Shown piece after piece: positions 1 through 9,972 of a stretch of DNA of 64,000 bases (positions are counted from its first letter, which is position 1; every line of letters starts with the position of its first letter). This DNA is from Vibrio ouci. Lineage in GTDB: Bacteria > Pseudomonadota > Gammaproteobacteria > Enterobacterales > Vibrionaceae. The DNA lies in NCBI RefSeq assembly GCF_004551525.1, contig NZ_SATR01000015.1:1-64000 (forward strand), given 5' to 3'. The position numbers and the translations under genes are program-made. The notes beneath the pieces were generated by a model. The model did not search any database. It was not told the origin of the DNA and saw only the letters and a list, made by a program, of their open reading frames with translations.

Positions 1-400
1 TGACAATTCAGATATCAAACCATACGAAGCAACGTCATCCTCAAGAGTGAGGCACGAACGAGTTGGGGATCTCTTAAAGCGAGTAGAAAACCTTTAGAGA
101 TTCCCTACTCACTCCTTCGTCGCTCTATGGAATGACAGTTCATATTTCAAACCATACGAAACAACGCCATCCTCAAGAGTGAGGCACGAACGAGTTGGGG
201 AGCTCTGAAAGCGAGTAGGAAACCTTTTGAGATTCCCTACTCACTCCTTCGTCGCTCTATGGAATGACAATTCAGATATCAAACCATACGAAGCAACGTC
301 ATCCTCAAGAGTGAGGCACGAACGAGTTGGGGAGCTCTGAAAGCGAGTAGGAAACCTTTTGAGATTCCCTACTCACTCCTTCGTCGCTCTATGGAATGAC
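1..400. repeat. Tandem array of 132-bp units carrying a 103-bp imperfect palindrome
   Basis: Three full copies of a 103-bp element lie at 34-136, 166-268 and 298-400, exactly 132 bp apart. The window opens with the last four bases (TGAC) of a further copy. Each copy starts GTCATCC (GCCATCC in copy 2) and ends GGAATGAC, and its two 40-base arms are imperfect inverted repeats, so a transcript would fold into a long hairpin. The 29-bp linkers are also repeated. Bases 401-430 look like a decayed further linker. The remaining bases up to the recJ stop at 460 show nothing else. There is no ORF and no transposase. I infer a nonautonomous MITE- or REP-like element amplified in tandem. Confidence 0.9.
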
Positions 401-459
401 TACTTATGTATCAAGTCATAATAAAGTGACTAATTTTAGGCACGAGGCATTTGTATCGA

Positions 460-2193
460 CTAGCTCGCCTCAATATGATCAATCATCAATTGCAGTGACT
501 GATTACCACGGAACTCGTTGATATCCAGCTTATAGGCGAGTCGAACGGTTTTCGCTGACGCATCTGGCCAGCGGCGTAGATCTACATTAAACGCAATACC
601 ATCAATCATAATATTGGTCGGGTGACCTTTATGCAGCGGCTCAAGCATCAGCTTTAAATGTTTTTCACCGACCAGCTTCTGATGCAACACTTTAAATTCA
701 CCATCAAACACCGGCTCTGGGAAAGCTTGTCCCCAAGGTCCACCAGCCCGCAGCATTTCAGCGGTATGCATCGAGAACTCTTCTGGCGTTAGCTCACCAT
801 CGGATAAAATCACACCTTTCAGTGCTGCTTCATCTAAGTCCTGTTTCACTGCCTCATCAAACAGCTTAGAAAAACGCTCAAAGTTACTTTCCATGATCGT
901 CAAGCCCGCCGCCATCGCGTGGCCGCCAAACTTAACAATCAAACCTGGGTTTTGGGTATCAATGCGATCCAGTACATCGCGCATGTGCAAGCCAGGAATA
1001 GAGCGACATGAACCCTTGATGCTACCCTCTCCACCATCAGCAAATGCGATCACTGGACGATGAAATTTCTCTTTAATACGCGAAGCTAAAATGCCGATTA
1101 CGCCTTGGTGCCAATCTCGCTGAAACATAACCAAACCGTGAGGCATGTTCTCACCGAATTGAAGACGCTCACAAATGGCCATCGCTTCTTGCTTCATGCC
1201 CTCTTCAATTTCTTTGCGAGTTTGGTTAAGGCCATCTAACTCACTGGCCATGCGGCGTGCAGCATGAATGTTGTTACTCAGCAGCAACTCAACACCAAAT
1301 GACATGTCATCCAGTCGACCTGCAGCATTGATGCGTGGTCCTAACGCAAAACCAAAATCAGAAGCGACTAGCCTTTTGGCGTCACGCTTCGCCACTTCAA
1401 TCAACGCCTGAATACCCGGGCGCGCTTTGCCTGCTCGGATACGTTGCAGCCCTTGATGAACCAAAATACGATTATTTTCATCAAGCGGTACCACGTCCGC
1501 AACGGTGCCCAATGCAACTAGATCAATCAGCTCCATCAGCTTAGGTTCAGCCATACCTTGCTGGGTAAACCATCCTGTTTTGCGCATATGGACACACAGC
1601 GCCATCATCAGATAAAAAGCGACACCAACACCCGCCAGTGCTTTTGATGGAAACGCGCATTCTTGGAGGTTTGGGTTAACCATAGCATCGACGTTGGGTA
1701 ACTCATGTCCTGGCAAGTGGTGATCGGTGACCAGAACTTGCAGCCCCTTCTCTTTGGCGTAACGAACACCATCAATGGAAGAAACACCATTATCCACCGT
1801 CATAATGACTTGCGCACCAAGTTCAATCGCTTGGTCAACAACCTCAGGGCTTAGACCATAGCCATCTTCAAAGCGGTTTGGTACCAAATAATCGACATTA
1901 CTCGACCCCAACATGCGCAGAGCCAGTACCGACAGCGCCGAACTCGTGGCTCCATCGGCATCAAAGTCGCCAACGACAATGATACGCTTGTTGTCTTGGA
2001 TAGCATTGAACAGCAGCTCAACAGCTAGCTCAATCCCATGAAGCTTTTGATAAGAATGTAGCGAACGTGCGGTGGTTTCTAACTGCTCAAGACTATGGAT
2101 ACCACGCGAGATGTAAATTCGCTTCAGCAAGGCAGGTATCGTATCAGGAAGTAAGTTTAGGTCGATCTCGGGTCTACGTTGGATTTCTATCAT
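460..2193 (-). CDS. recJ: Single-stranded-DNA-specific 5'-3' exonuclease RecJ
   Basis: RecJ degrades single-stranded DNA 5' to 3' in RecF-pathway recombination, mismatch repair and base-excision repair. At 577 aa it has the family's usual length. The DHH-phosphoesterase motifs are intact: motif I VVGDFDADG near residues 73-81, VDNG near 133-136, and the DHH triad at 157-159 (VTDHHLPG), followed by VNPN. These residues bind the two catalytic metal ions. The DHHA1 nucleic-acid-binding part (KFGGHAMAAG) and the C-terminal OB-like domain follow. It lies 38 bp downstream of dsbC on the same strand, in the order xerD-dsbC-recJ, so co-transcription is likely, though a hairpin sits in the gap. The start is the first ATG after that hairpin. 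Confidence 0.97.
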   Translation of the reverse strand: MIEIQRRPEIDLNLLPDTIPALLKRIYISRGIHSLEQLETTARSLHSYQKLHGIELAVELLFNAIQDNKRIIVVGDFDADGATSSALSVLALRMLGSSNVDYLVPNRFEDGYGLSPEVVDQAIELGAQVIMTVDNGVSSIDGVRYAKEKGLQVLVTDHHLPGHELPNVDAMVNPNLQECAFPSKALAGVGVAFYLMMALCVHMRKTGWFTQQGMAEPKLMELIDLVALGTVADVVPLDENNRILVHQGLQRIRAGKARPGIQALIEVAKRDAKRLVASDFGFALGPRINAAGRLDDMSFGVELLLSNNIHAARRMASELDGLNQTRKEIEEGMKQEAMAICERLQFGENMPHGLVMFQRDWHQGVIGILASRIKEKFHRPVIAFADGGEGSIKGSCRSIPGLHMRDVLDRIDTQNPGLIVKFGGHAMAAGLTIMESNFERFSKLFDEAVKQDLDEAALKGVILSDGELTPEEFSMHTAEMLRAGGPWGQAFPEPVFDGEFKVLHQKLVGEKHLKLMLEPLHKGHPTNIMIDGIAFNVDLRRWPDASAKTVRLAYKLDINEFRGNQSLQLMIDHIEAS

Positions 2194-2203
2194 AAAAAAT
2201 ATT

Positions 2204-2224
2204 AGAGCCTCGTGAAGAGGCTCT
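2204..2224 (-). terminator. Hairpin between dsbC and recJ (possible attenuating terminator)
   Basis: An 8-bp perfect stem (AGAGCCTC/GAGGCTCT) with a 5-nt loop. Read on the minus strand it is followed by AATATTTTTTA, which runs into the recJ start codon. It could partly terminate dsbC transcripts before recJ. Function is inferred from structure only. Confidence 0.5.
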
Positions 2225-2231
2225 TTTCTGA

Positions 2232-2978
2232 TTATTTAATTTGCTCTAGGCGCTTAATAAGTTGTGCTGGCGGTAAATAACCACCAACCATTTCGCCATT
2301 CGGCAGGAAGATAGCAGGCGTACCACTAATACCTAGCTCACGACCTAGCGTGTAATGCTGCTTGATTATCTCTTGGTACTTAGCAAAGTCTTTACCTTGC
2401 TCTGGGATCTCACGCTTTACCTTGCCGTTGTGCATCGCGGTATGCGGATCTTCTGCGCCCCAAATTGCAGCCATCTGGTCTGCAACGTCACCCGTCGCAC
2501 CTTGGCGTGGGTAAGCCATGTAACGAACAGTGATGCCTAAATCGTTATAGCCTTTCATTTGGCTATGCAGACGAACACAGTAACCACAAGTAATGTCGGT
2601 AAAGACAGTCACCACGTACTTTTCGTTGTCCGCCTTAAACTCAATCATGCTGTCTTTAAACGCTTCAATCTTAGCGGCATTGATTGGGGCTTGGCGTTTC
2701 GCCAATACGTCTTCATATTGTCCGTTTTCATCTAACTTATACAGAGTACCTGCTAAGAAGTAGTCTCCGTTTGGAGAAGCAAACAAGATGCCGCCGCTGG
2801 TCTGAACTTCTACCAATCCATCAATATCAGCAGGGACAACTTCTTTCACTTCAAGACCGAGTTTTGAAAATCGCTCTTCTAGCTGGCCTTTATCAAATTT
2901 CACTTCGTTTGCTGACACGCTCTGCGCCGCCAGTAGTAATGGCAACGTAAGTAGAGTCATTCGGCGTAATACGCTCAT
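2232..2978 (-). CDS. dsbC: Periplasmic disulfide isomerase DsbC
   Basis: DsbC is a V-shaped homodimeric periplasmic thioredoxin-fold protein that rearranges wrong disulfide bonds and is kept reduced by DsbD. The 248-aa protein begins with a clear signal peptide, with predicted cleavage after VSA near residue 23. An N-terminal dimerisation domain spans roughly residues 24-85. The thioredoxin-like domain carries the active site CGYC at 131-134, and the cis-proline loop is SGTPAIF near residue 218. It sits 39 bp downstream of xerD and upstream of recJ, the same neighbourhood as in other vibrios. The start is the ATG opening the signal peptide. Confidence 0.96.
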   Translation of the reverse strand: MSVLRRMTLLTLPLLLAAQSVSANEVKFDKGQLEERFSKLGLEVKEVVPADIDGLVEVQTSGGILFASPNGDYFLAGTLYKLDENGQYEDVLAKRQAPINAAKIEAFKDSMIEFKADNEKYVVTVFTDITCGYCVRLHSQMKGYNDLGITVRYMAYPRQGATGDVADQMAAIWGAEDPHTAMHNGKVKREIPEQGKDFAKYQEIIKQHYTLGRELGISGTPAIFLPNGEMVGGYLPPAQLIKRLEQIK

Positions 2979-3017
2979 TCAATTCACCTTAAATCAATTT
3001 AAGCTTAACTTTATCCG

Positions 3018-3926
3018 TTAGGCTCTCGGATGATGTTCACTATGTAGCTGTTTTAATCTCTCTGTCGCTACATGAGTATAAATTTGTGTGGTAGACAAGT
3101 CACTATGACCTAACAACATTTGCACAACCCGTAAATCTGCACCGTAGTTGAGTAAATGGGTCGCAAACGCATGGCGTAACACGTGTGGTGATAACTGCTC
3201 AGTATCAATCCCCGCAATTACCGCGTAATGCTTAATACGATGCCAAAAGGTCTGTCTGGTCATTTGTCGTGCTCGTTTACTCGGAAAAACCACGTCAGAT
3301 GTAGTTTCCCCAAGTAACTCAGACCGCCCTTGTTGCAAAAAAGTTTCAATCCAATCGACAGCATTTTCGCCCATTGGAACCAAGCGCTCTTTACCACCTT
3401 TACCCGTTACCCGCACAACCCCTTGGCGCAAGCTGACATTTTCCATCGTCAAGCTAACAAGCTCGGTCACACGTAGACCAGTGGCGTACAGCAGTTCCAG
3501 CATCGCTTTGTCGCGCAATTCCATCGCATCATTGGGATCGGGCGCATCAAGCAGCGCATCAACTTGCTCTTCACTAAGATCTTTAGGCAGTCTTTTAGGC
3601 AGCTTAGGGCTGACCAATAACGCACTCGGGTCATCGCCACGGACTTTCTCACGGTGAAGGTATTGAAACAGACGACGAATGGCTGAGAGCATTCTTGCTC
3701 GAGAGGTTTGCTTATAGCCCTCATCCACCAGCCAGGCTTGGTACTCTTGCAAGCCAGATAGACTGATAAAATCCAACTTATAATTGTTTGTCGACATCCA
3801 GCGTAGCAGTTTGACCAAATCGGTACGATAAGAAGCGAGGGTATTTTCGGATAATCCGCGCTCCATCCACATCGCATCAAGAAACTGTTCCACAATGCCT
3901 TGATCGGGTGACATTTGTTCTGACAC
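3018..3926 (-). CDS. xerD: Site-specific tyrosine recombinase XerD
   Basis: XerD works with XerC at dif sites to resolve chromosome dimers at division; FtsK switches on XerD catalysis. The 302-aa protein has an N-terminal SAM-like core-binding domain (about residues 10-95) and a C-terminal catalytic domain. All catalytic residues are visible: R152 (ATGLRVTEL), a lysine near 176 (VTGKGGKE), H248 and R251 (HVLRHAF), H274 (LLGHSD) and the nucleophile Y283 (QIYTHV). The context (dsbC and recJ downstream, fldB divergent) is a core location, so this is the housekeeping recombinase and not an integrase of a mobile element. Confidence 0.97.
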   Translation of the reverse strand: MSEQMSPDQGIVEQFLDAMWMERGLSENTLASYRTDLVKLLRWMSTNNYKLDFISLSGLQEYQAWLVDEGYKQTSRARMLSAIRRLFQYLHREKVRGDDPSALLVSPKLPKRLPKDLSEEQVDALLDAPDPNDAMELRDKAMLELLYATGLRVTELVSLTMENVSLRQGVVRVTGKGGKERLVPMGENAVDWIETFLQQGRSELLGETTSDVVFPSKRARQMTRQTFWHRIKHYAVIAGIDTEQLSPHVLRHAFATHLLNYGADLRVVQMLLGHSDLSTTQIYTHVATERLKQLHSEHHPRA

Positions 3927-4077
3927 AGCACACCTCTAATTTTCGTTATGCGCTCAAATGTAAGTGCCCAACACAAATAAAGCTATAAAAATCACACCAG
4001 AGGCCGATATTCGCTGCAAAGCTCGCCAATTTGTGGTTAGAATTCACCATCAATTTTTCACGATAATAAAGAATACT

Positions 4078-4599
4078 ATGAAAATCGCTCTATTTTACGG
4101 CTCAACCACATGCTACACAGAAATGGCGGCAGAGAAGATCCGCGACATCATTGGTGCAGATATTGTTGATATTCATAACGTTAAAGAATCTCCTCTTTCT
4201 TTGATGGCAGAGTATGATTTTCTAATCTTAGGTATCTCGACGTGGGACTTTGGTGAAATCCAAGAAGACTGGAACGAATTATGGGATCAAATCGAGGGCG
4301 TAGCGCTCGCTGGCAAAACCGTCGCTCTGTTCGGCTTAGGCGATCAAGAAGGTTATGGCGAATGGTATCTCGATGCGATGGGACTCCTACACGACGAGAT
4401 TAAAAAGACCGGTGCCAATATTGTCGGTTATTGGCCAAATGACGACAGTTATGAGTTTGAAGCATCGAAAGCCCTGACTGAAAATAACACTAAGTTTGTC
4501 GGCCTAGCTCTCGATGAAGACTCACAATATGAACTCAGCGATGAGCGTATCGCAACTTGGGTTGAGCAAATTCTTGTTGAGTATCAAGAGTCGCTTTAG
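4078..4599 (+). CDS. fldB: Flavodoxin 2 (FldB type)
   Basis: Flavodoxins are small FMN-binding electron carriers. The 173-aa product from the ATG at 4078 matches the length of E. coli FldB. The N-terminal phosphate-binding loop is [14 protein letters not shown], a variant of the T/S-x-T-G-x-T pattern, followed by the [13 protein letters not shown] and [11 protein letters not shown] segments that flank the isoalloxazine ring in long-chain flavodoxins. The reading frame stays open upstream to 3964, but residues before 4078 do not fit the family, so the internal ATG is chosen. It is divergent from xerD, as in related genomes, and faces ampD. The FldA/FldB distinction rests on length and position. 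Confidence 0.9.
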   Translation: MKIALFYGSTTCYTEMAAEKIRDIIGADIVDIHNVKESPLSLMAEYDFLILGISTWDFGEIQEDWNELWDQIEGVALAGKTVALFGLGDQEGYGEWYLDAMGLLHDEIKKTGANIVGYWPNDDSYEFEASKALTENNTKFVGLALDEDSQYELSDERIATWVEQILVEYQESL

Positions 4600-4620
4600 A
4601 AGCAAAAATATTTATAGTAA

Positions 4621-4727
4621 GCATCGTCTTTCCCGAGAGGGAGAAACGACCGAGCTGGGAATCTCTTAAAGCTGCAGTAAAACTCAAGAGATTCCTTACT
4701 CACTCATTCTTCGTTCTAAGAAATGAC
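4621..4727. repeat. Diverged copy of the dispersed 103-bp palindromic element
   Basis: The copy starts GCATCGTC, keeps GGGAATCTCTTAAAGC in the left arm and GAGATTCCTTACTCACTC in the right arm, and ends AAATGAC. It is more diverged than the array copies at 34-400. It fills most of the gap between the convergent 3' ends of fldB and ampD and may act there as a two-way hairpin. No other terminator is evident in this gap. Confidence 0.75.
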
Positions 4728-4748
4728 AACTCCACGGCCTAAACGGCC

Positions 4749-5294
4749 CTAGCAACACAACCCACTTCTAAACCTCACCCAGTCAAATACTAAGCCCGGA
4801 TCAGTTTTACGCAGTGGCGCTATATATTGATGGCCAGTAATTCTCGGTAAAGTAATCAGCGGATATGTAGTTTGTATCTGCTTGGTAAGCTCAGTTAACG
4901 CCGCATATTGCTCATCGGTATAGGCGACAAAGTCGCTCCCTTCGAGCTCAATACCAATCGAATAATCATTACACTTCTCTCGGCCAGCAAAACTGGAAGC
5001 GCCTGCATGCCATGCGCGGGCAGTAAAAGGCACAAATTGCACTACCTCACCATCACGTCGAATCAAGCAATGTGCCGATACGCCCATTTGGTGAATGACT
5101 TTAAAAAATGGGTGCTCGTTAGGATCCAATTTTCCGGTAAAGAACTGCTCGATATAAGGCCCACCAAATTGACCCGGTGGCAGACTAATGTTGTGCACCA
5201 CTAACAGTGAGATATCCGCCTCATCGGTTCTGTGATCATAAAACGGTGAAGGGACATGTCTTGCGTTACTGTACCAGCCTTGGTTATCAATCAT
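4749..5294 (-). CDS. ampD: 1,6-anhydro-N-acetylmuramyl-L-alanine amidase AmpD
   Basis: AmpD is a cytoplasmic zinc amidase that cuts the stem peptide from anhydro-muropeptides during cell-wall recycling; its loss raises AmpC beta-lactamase expression in bacteria that have AmpR. The 181-aa protein has no signal peptide, as expected for AmpD. The zinc ligands are visible as H34 (LVVHNIS), H155 (ITGHQYIAP) and D165 (RKTDPGLVFDW), and IGIELEGSD is the conserved catalytic strand. It is divergent from nadC across about 130 bp. No ampR or ampC is visible in the window. Its length and the absence of a peptidoglycan-binding domain separate it from AmiD-type enzymes. Confidence 0.95.
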   Translation of the reverse strand: MIDNQGWYSNARHVPSPFYDHRTDEADISLLVVHNISLPPGQFGGPYIEQFFTGKLDPNEHPFFKVIHQMGVSAHCLIRRDGEVVQFVPFTARAWHAGASSFAGREKCNDYSIGIELEGSDFVAYTDEQYAALTELTKQIQTTYPLITLPRITGHQYIAPLRKTDPGLVFDWVRFRSGLCC

Positions 5295-5366
5295 TTTTCA
5301 GCTCTTTCTATCCTAATCAATGGTGATTTTATCCCTTTGACCATGAAATGCGAGATTAATGGCTGA

Positions 5367-6314
<948 letters not shown>

Positions 6315-6353
6315 TCAACGTTAGCGAATAGCGCTGATTATTAACTCCCAAAG

Positions 6354-6379
6354 CAGAGACCATTGAGTCTCTGTTTTTG
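6354..6379 (+). terminator. Intrinsic terminator after nadC
   Basis: CAGAGAC / GTCTCTG stem of 7 bp with a 6-nt loop, followed directly by TTTTTGT. It separates nadC from the pil operon. Confidence 0.8.
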
Positions 6380-6560
6380 TATCTCGCTAAAGTTTCCCCC
6401 ATAAACTTTGCTCTCGCTCCAATGAATATGCAAAGTAAAATCAAATAACGTAGCAAGTTTCCACAATCAGCTCGGAAAGCCCTAAGCCAGCGTTATCTTC
6501 ACTGATATATAGTGATTATCCTCTCTCCCACTTTTCGCATTTCGTCCATGGAGAGAAATA

Positions 6561-6986
6561 ATGCAACCTAAACAACACCGCAAGCAGACGGGCTTTACCC
6601 TGATTGAGCTGATGATTGTTGTCGCCATCATTGGCGTACTGGCAACCATTGCTATCCCGGCCTATACCGACTACGTCAAAAAGTCCGAAGCAGCCTCAGC
6701 TTTGGCAACGCTCAAATCTCTTATTACCCCCGCTGAGCTTTTCTACCAAGAAAATGGCACCATCTCTGCAGCCACATTGGCTCAGCTAGGTACAGCCAGT
6801 GGCGTCAATAAGTTAGGCACTCTCGCGTCAGAACTGGCGAGTTCAGGTTCTACGCCGACACTTAAGTTTACCTTTGGCTCTGACAGCTCAATGACCAGCT
6901 CAGAAGTTCTCACCTACTCTCGCGATAGTGCCAGTGGATGGAGCTGTAGCGCAACTAGCACAGTTCCACCTTTAACCGGATGTTAG
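6561..6986 (+). CDS. pilA: Type IV major pilin PilA
   Basis: This is a type IVa prepilin, the structural subunit of the competence/adhesion pilus (chitin-regulated pilus in V. cholerae). The 141-aa precursor has an 11-residue positively charged leader ending in Gly, then the PilD cleavage site G|FTLIELM with the conserved Glu at mature position 5, and a hydrophobic alpha-1 segment ([18 protein letters not shown]). The globular part ends in two cysteines, at WSC and the terminal TGC, forming the usual C-terminal disulfide loop. The ribosome-binding site GGAGAG lies 6 nt before the ATG. It heads the pilA-pilB-pilC-pilD operon. The globular domain is expected to vary strongly between strains. 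Confidence 0.95.
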   Translation: MQPKQHRKQTGFTLIELMIVVAIIGVLATIAIPAYTDYVKKSEAASALATLKSLITPAELFYQENGTISAATLAQLGTASGVNKLGTLASELASSGSTPTLKFTFGSDSSMTSSEVLTYSRDSASGWSCSATSTVPPLTGC

Positions 6987-6996
6987 AAAGCAAACT

Positions 6997-8688
6997 ATGC
7001 TAACCAACCTTCCTTCTATCTTGCGCCAAGCTCAACTCATCGACACGGCGCAAGAAGCCCAACTGGTTGAATACGTAAAAGCTTCAGGCGTATCTGTGCC
7101 TGAAGCTGTGCTTGAGTTGCGTCTCATTGAACATCTCGAGCTCACCAAACAACTCTCGCTGATTTTTGGTCTGCCAGAAACAACGCTCAGTCAGTTTAAC
7201 TACCAATCTCTGTGTCATAAGCTTGGCTTAAGAGAGCTTATCAGCCGCTTTCAAGCATTACCTATCAATCAAACTTCACAGCTTTTAACTCTAGCCGTCG
7301 CCGACCCGACCAATTTGATAATTGAAGATGAATTTCGCTTTGCAACTGGGGTGCAAGTCGAGCTTGTCTTGGCTGATATAAAACAACTGCAAGGGGCGAT
7401 TCGTCAAGTCTATGGTCAGGCGATTGTCGGAGAAATCTTGAGCAACAACAAAGAACTCAATGAACAACAGCTTGCCTCACTGGTCCAAGTCTCTGCAGAT
7501 GAGCTATCAAACATAGAAGACCTGAGTACCGATGAAGCGCCAATCAGCCGCTTCATTCATCAAGTCTTGCTTGATGCCGTGCGAAAGCGGGCGTCTGATG
7601 TTCATTTCGAACCCTATGAGCACCTTTACCGAGTTCGGCTACGTTGCGATGGCATTTTGGTTGAAACTCAGCAACCTGCCCACCACCTTAATCGCCGCCT
7701 TGCTGCACGACTAAAAATACTCGCCAAGCTCGATATCGCCGAAAAACGCTTACCTCAAGATGGGCGAATTAAACTCAAGCTGAATTCAGAGACCTCGGTG
7801 GATATGCGAGTCTCGACCTTACCTACACAATGGGGAGAAAAAATTGTTCTGCGCATTTTAGACAGCAGCAGTGCAAGCCTCGACATCGATAATCTCGGCT
7901 ATAACGCTCAGCAGCAAGCGCTGTACTTGTCCGCTTTAAGCAAGCCACAGGGGATGATTTTAATAACTGGGCCGACAGGTAGTGGCAAAACCACCTCACT
8001 CTACACTGGGCTGCAAATTCTCAATACCAGCGAGGTGAATATCGCCACCGCCGAAGACCCAATAGAAATCAACCTAGCCGGAATCAACCAAGTACAAGTC
8101 CAGCCACAAATCGGCTTTAACTTTTCGCAGGCACTGCGTGCTTTTCTTCGTCAAGACCCAGATGTGGTGATGGTTGGCGAAATTCGCGACTTGGAAACCG
8201 CCGAAGTTGCCGTTAAAGCGGCTCAAACAGGTCATTTGGTGCTATCTACCCTGCATACCAATTCCGCCGCTGAGAGCGTGGTTAGAATGCGCAATATGGG
8301 CATTGAAGCATTTAATATCGCATCCTCATTGAGCTTAATCATTGCCCAGCGTCTGGCGAGAAAACTCTGCCGCCACTGCAAGCAGCCAACCACTCTGCCT
8401 CCCCCATTGGAACAACAGCTGAACCTTACTCCTGAGAGCGTGATTTATCAGGCCAATAAGCGAGGCTGCAGTGAATGCAACCAAGGCTACTCAGGACGGA
8501 CAGGGATCTATGAAGTGATGGCCTTTAACCACTGCCTTACACAAGCTGTCAGTGAAGGTTTAACGGTAGAACAACTCGAGGCTCTCGCCAAACAGCAAGG
8601 TATGCAGACCTTAAAAGAGTCTGGTATTGAAAAACTTCTTGCGGGAATAACCAGCTATCACGAGTTGCAGCGAGTGCTCTACATTTAA
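6997..8688 (+). CDS. pilB: Type IV pilus extension ATPase PilB
   Basis: PilB is the hexameric cytoplasmic ATPase that powers pilus polymerisation. The 563-aa protein has the N-terminal MshEN/T2SSE_N region (about residues 1-150) and the secretion-ATPase core. The Walker A motif GPTGSGKT lies at residues 325-332 and the Walker B box DPDVVMVGEIRD near 387-398, with the Asp and His boxes between and after them. A tetracysteine zinc site (CRHC and CSEC) lies near residues 460-495, typical of PilB/GspE and absent from PilT. It begins 10 bp after the pilA stop. No retraction ATPase is in the window. Confidence 0.96.
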   Translation: MLTNLPSILRQAQLIDTAQEAQLVEYVKASGVSVPEAVLELRLIEHLELTKQLSLIFGLPETTLSQFNYQSLCHKLGLRELISRFQALPINQTSQLLTLAVADPTNLIIEDEFRFATGVQVELVLADIKQLQGAIRQVYGQAIVGEILSNNKELNEQQLASLVQVSADELSNIEDLSTDEAPISRFIHQVLLDAVRKRASDVHFEPYEHLYRVRLRCDGILVETQQPAHHLNRRLAARLKILAKLDIAEKRLPQDGRIKLKLNSETSVDMRVSTLPTQWGEKIVLRILDSSSASLDIDNLGYNAQQQALYLSALSKPQGMILITGPTGSGKTTSLYTGLQILNTSEVNIATAEDPIEINLAGINQVQVQPQIGFNFSQALRAFLRQDPDVVMVGEIRDLETAEVAVKAAQTGHLVLSTLHTNSAAESVVRMRNMGIEAFNIASSLSLIIAQRLARKLCRHCKQPTTLPPPLEQQLNLTPESVIYQANKRGCSECNQGYSGRTGIYEVMAFNHCLTQAVSEGLTVEQLEALAKQQGMQTLKESGIEKLLAGITSYHELQRVLYI

Positions 8689-8700
8689 CAGGGAATAAAA

Positions 8701-9927
8701 ATGGCAAAGCGCTCACAAGCTCAATTAAAAAACTATCGTTGGAAAGGTACTCATCGCTCAGGCAAGCGAGTCTCCGGTCAACTGCTGGCGTTAAATGAAA
8801 CCGAAGTGAGGGATAAGCTTAAGCAACAAAAGATAAGAATTAGAAGACTCAAGGCGAAGCGGATTTCCACCTTTACTCGTTTAGCTCAGCGAGTAACAAG
8901 CAAAGATGTCACGCTGTTAACTCGCCAGCTTGCGACCATGCTCGCTACAGGGGTGCCAATCATCCATGCTCTAAAACTGGTGGCCGATAACCACCGTAAA
9001 GCGGAAATGAAATCGATACTGGCGCACATTTCCAAAGCGGTTGAGTCAGGTACGCCAGTATCAAAAGCAATGCACACTTCAAGTCGCCACTTTGACAGTT
9101 TATATGTTGACCTTGTCACAACGGGAGAACAAACCGGCAATCTTGCTGAGGCCTTTGAGCGCATTGCCATCTATCGAGAAAAGTCAGAGCGGCTCAAAGC
9201 AAAAGTCATTAAGGCTTTAATTTACCCCTGTATGGTTGTCGTCACCGCGCTAACGGTGTCCTACCTAATGCTTACTATGGTCATTCCTCAATTTGAATCG
9301 ATGTTTAAAGACTTTGGTGCGGACCTGCCATGGTTTACCGAAAAGGTTCTGCAGCTCTCTTATTTCACTCAAACTTACGGCTCGATCATATTCTTGGCTC
9401 TAGGGGGCTTGGTCTTCATTATGAGTCAAATCAGTAAGCGCTCTTCTCACGCACGTTTGGCCGCGAGTCGACTGGGACTAAAAATACCAATAATTGGCGC
9501 TGTCATGGGCAAGGCTTCGATCGCAAAGTTCAGCCGTACATTAGCAACTAGCTTAAACGCAGGCATCCCAATTCTTAGTTGCTTAACTAGCTCAGCCAAA
9601 ACAGCGGACAACACTTATTATCAACAGGCTATTGAGCGTATTTATGATGATACCGCGGCCGGAGTACCTATCTATATTGCTATGCGTAACTCAAACTGTT
9701 TTCCAGAGATGATCTTGCAGATGGTGATGATTGGCGAAGAATCGGGACGCTTAGATGAAATGCTCAACAAAGTAGCCGCCATCTATGAGTTTGAAGTGGA
9801 GAATACCGTCGATAACCTTGGCAAGGTGCTAGAACCTATGATTATTGTTTTTCTTGGCGTAGTCGTGGGCGGATTAGTGATCGCAATGTACCTGCCTATC
9901 TTTAACTTAATGAGTGTCTTAGGATAA
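8701..9927 (+). CDS. pilC: Type IV pilus inner-membrane platform protein PilC
   Basis: PilC is the polytopic platform on which PilB drives pilin assembly. The 408-aa protein has the duplicated GspF domain: residues about 70-195 ([16 protein letters not shown] ... [17 protein letters not shown]) and about 275-395 ([16 protein letters not shown] ... [17 protein letters not shown]). Three hydrophobic membrane segments are visible: [20 protein letters not shown], the [16 protein letters not shown] stretch and the C-terminal [20 protein letters not shown]. It starts 12 bp after pilB and is followed by pilD, so it is translated from the same operon. Confidence 0.96.
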   Translation: MAKRSQAQLKNYRWKGTHRSGKRVSGQLLALNETEVRDKLKQQKIRIRRLKAKRISTFTRLAQRVTSKDVTLLTRQLATMLATGVPIIHALKLVADNHRKAEMKSILAHISKAVESGTPVSKAMHTSSRHFDSLYVDLVTTGEQTGNLAEAFERIAIYREKSERLKAKVIKALIYPCMVVVTALTVSYLMLTMVIPQFESMFKDFGADLPWFTEKVLQLSYFTQTYGSIIFLALGGLVFIMSQISKRSSHARLAASRLGLKIPIIGAVMGKASIAKFSRTLATSLNAGIPILSCLTSSAKTADNTYYQQAIERIYDDTAAGVPIYIAMRNSNCFPEMILQMVMIGEESGRLDEMLNKVAAIYEFEVENTVDNLGKVLEPMIIVFLGVVVGGLVIAMYLPIFNLMSVLG

Positions 9928-9972
9928 TATACAAATCAACACTCTTTACTGGCGACCAAGCTGCACCTATTT

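Noticed and set aside
1..400. CRISPR array
   Set aside because: Units are 103-bp palindromes with near-identical 29-bp linkers; CRISPR spacers would be unique, and there are no cas genes.
3018..3926. Mobile-element integrase
   Set aside because: Length, motifs and location identify housekeeping XerD.
3467..3976. 169-codon open frame over xerD on the same strand
   Set aside because: It is a shifted frame inside xerD, Trp/Cys-rich without domain features, while XerD has all catalytic residues.
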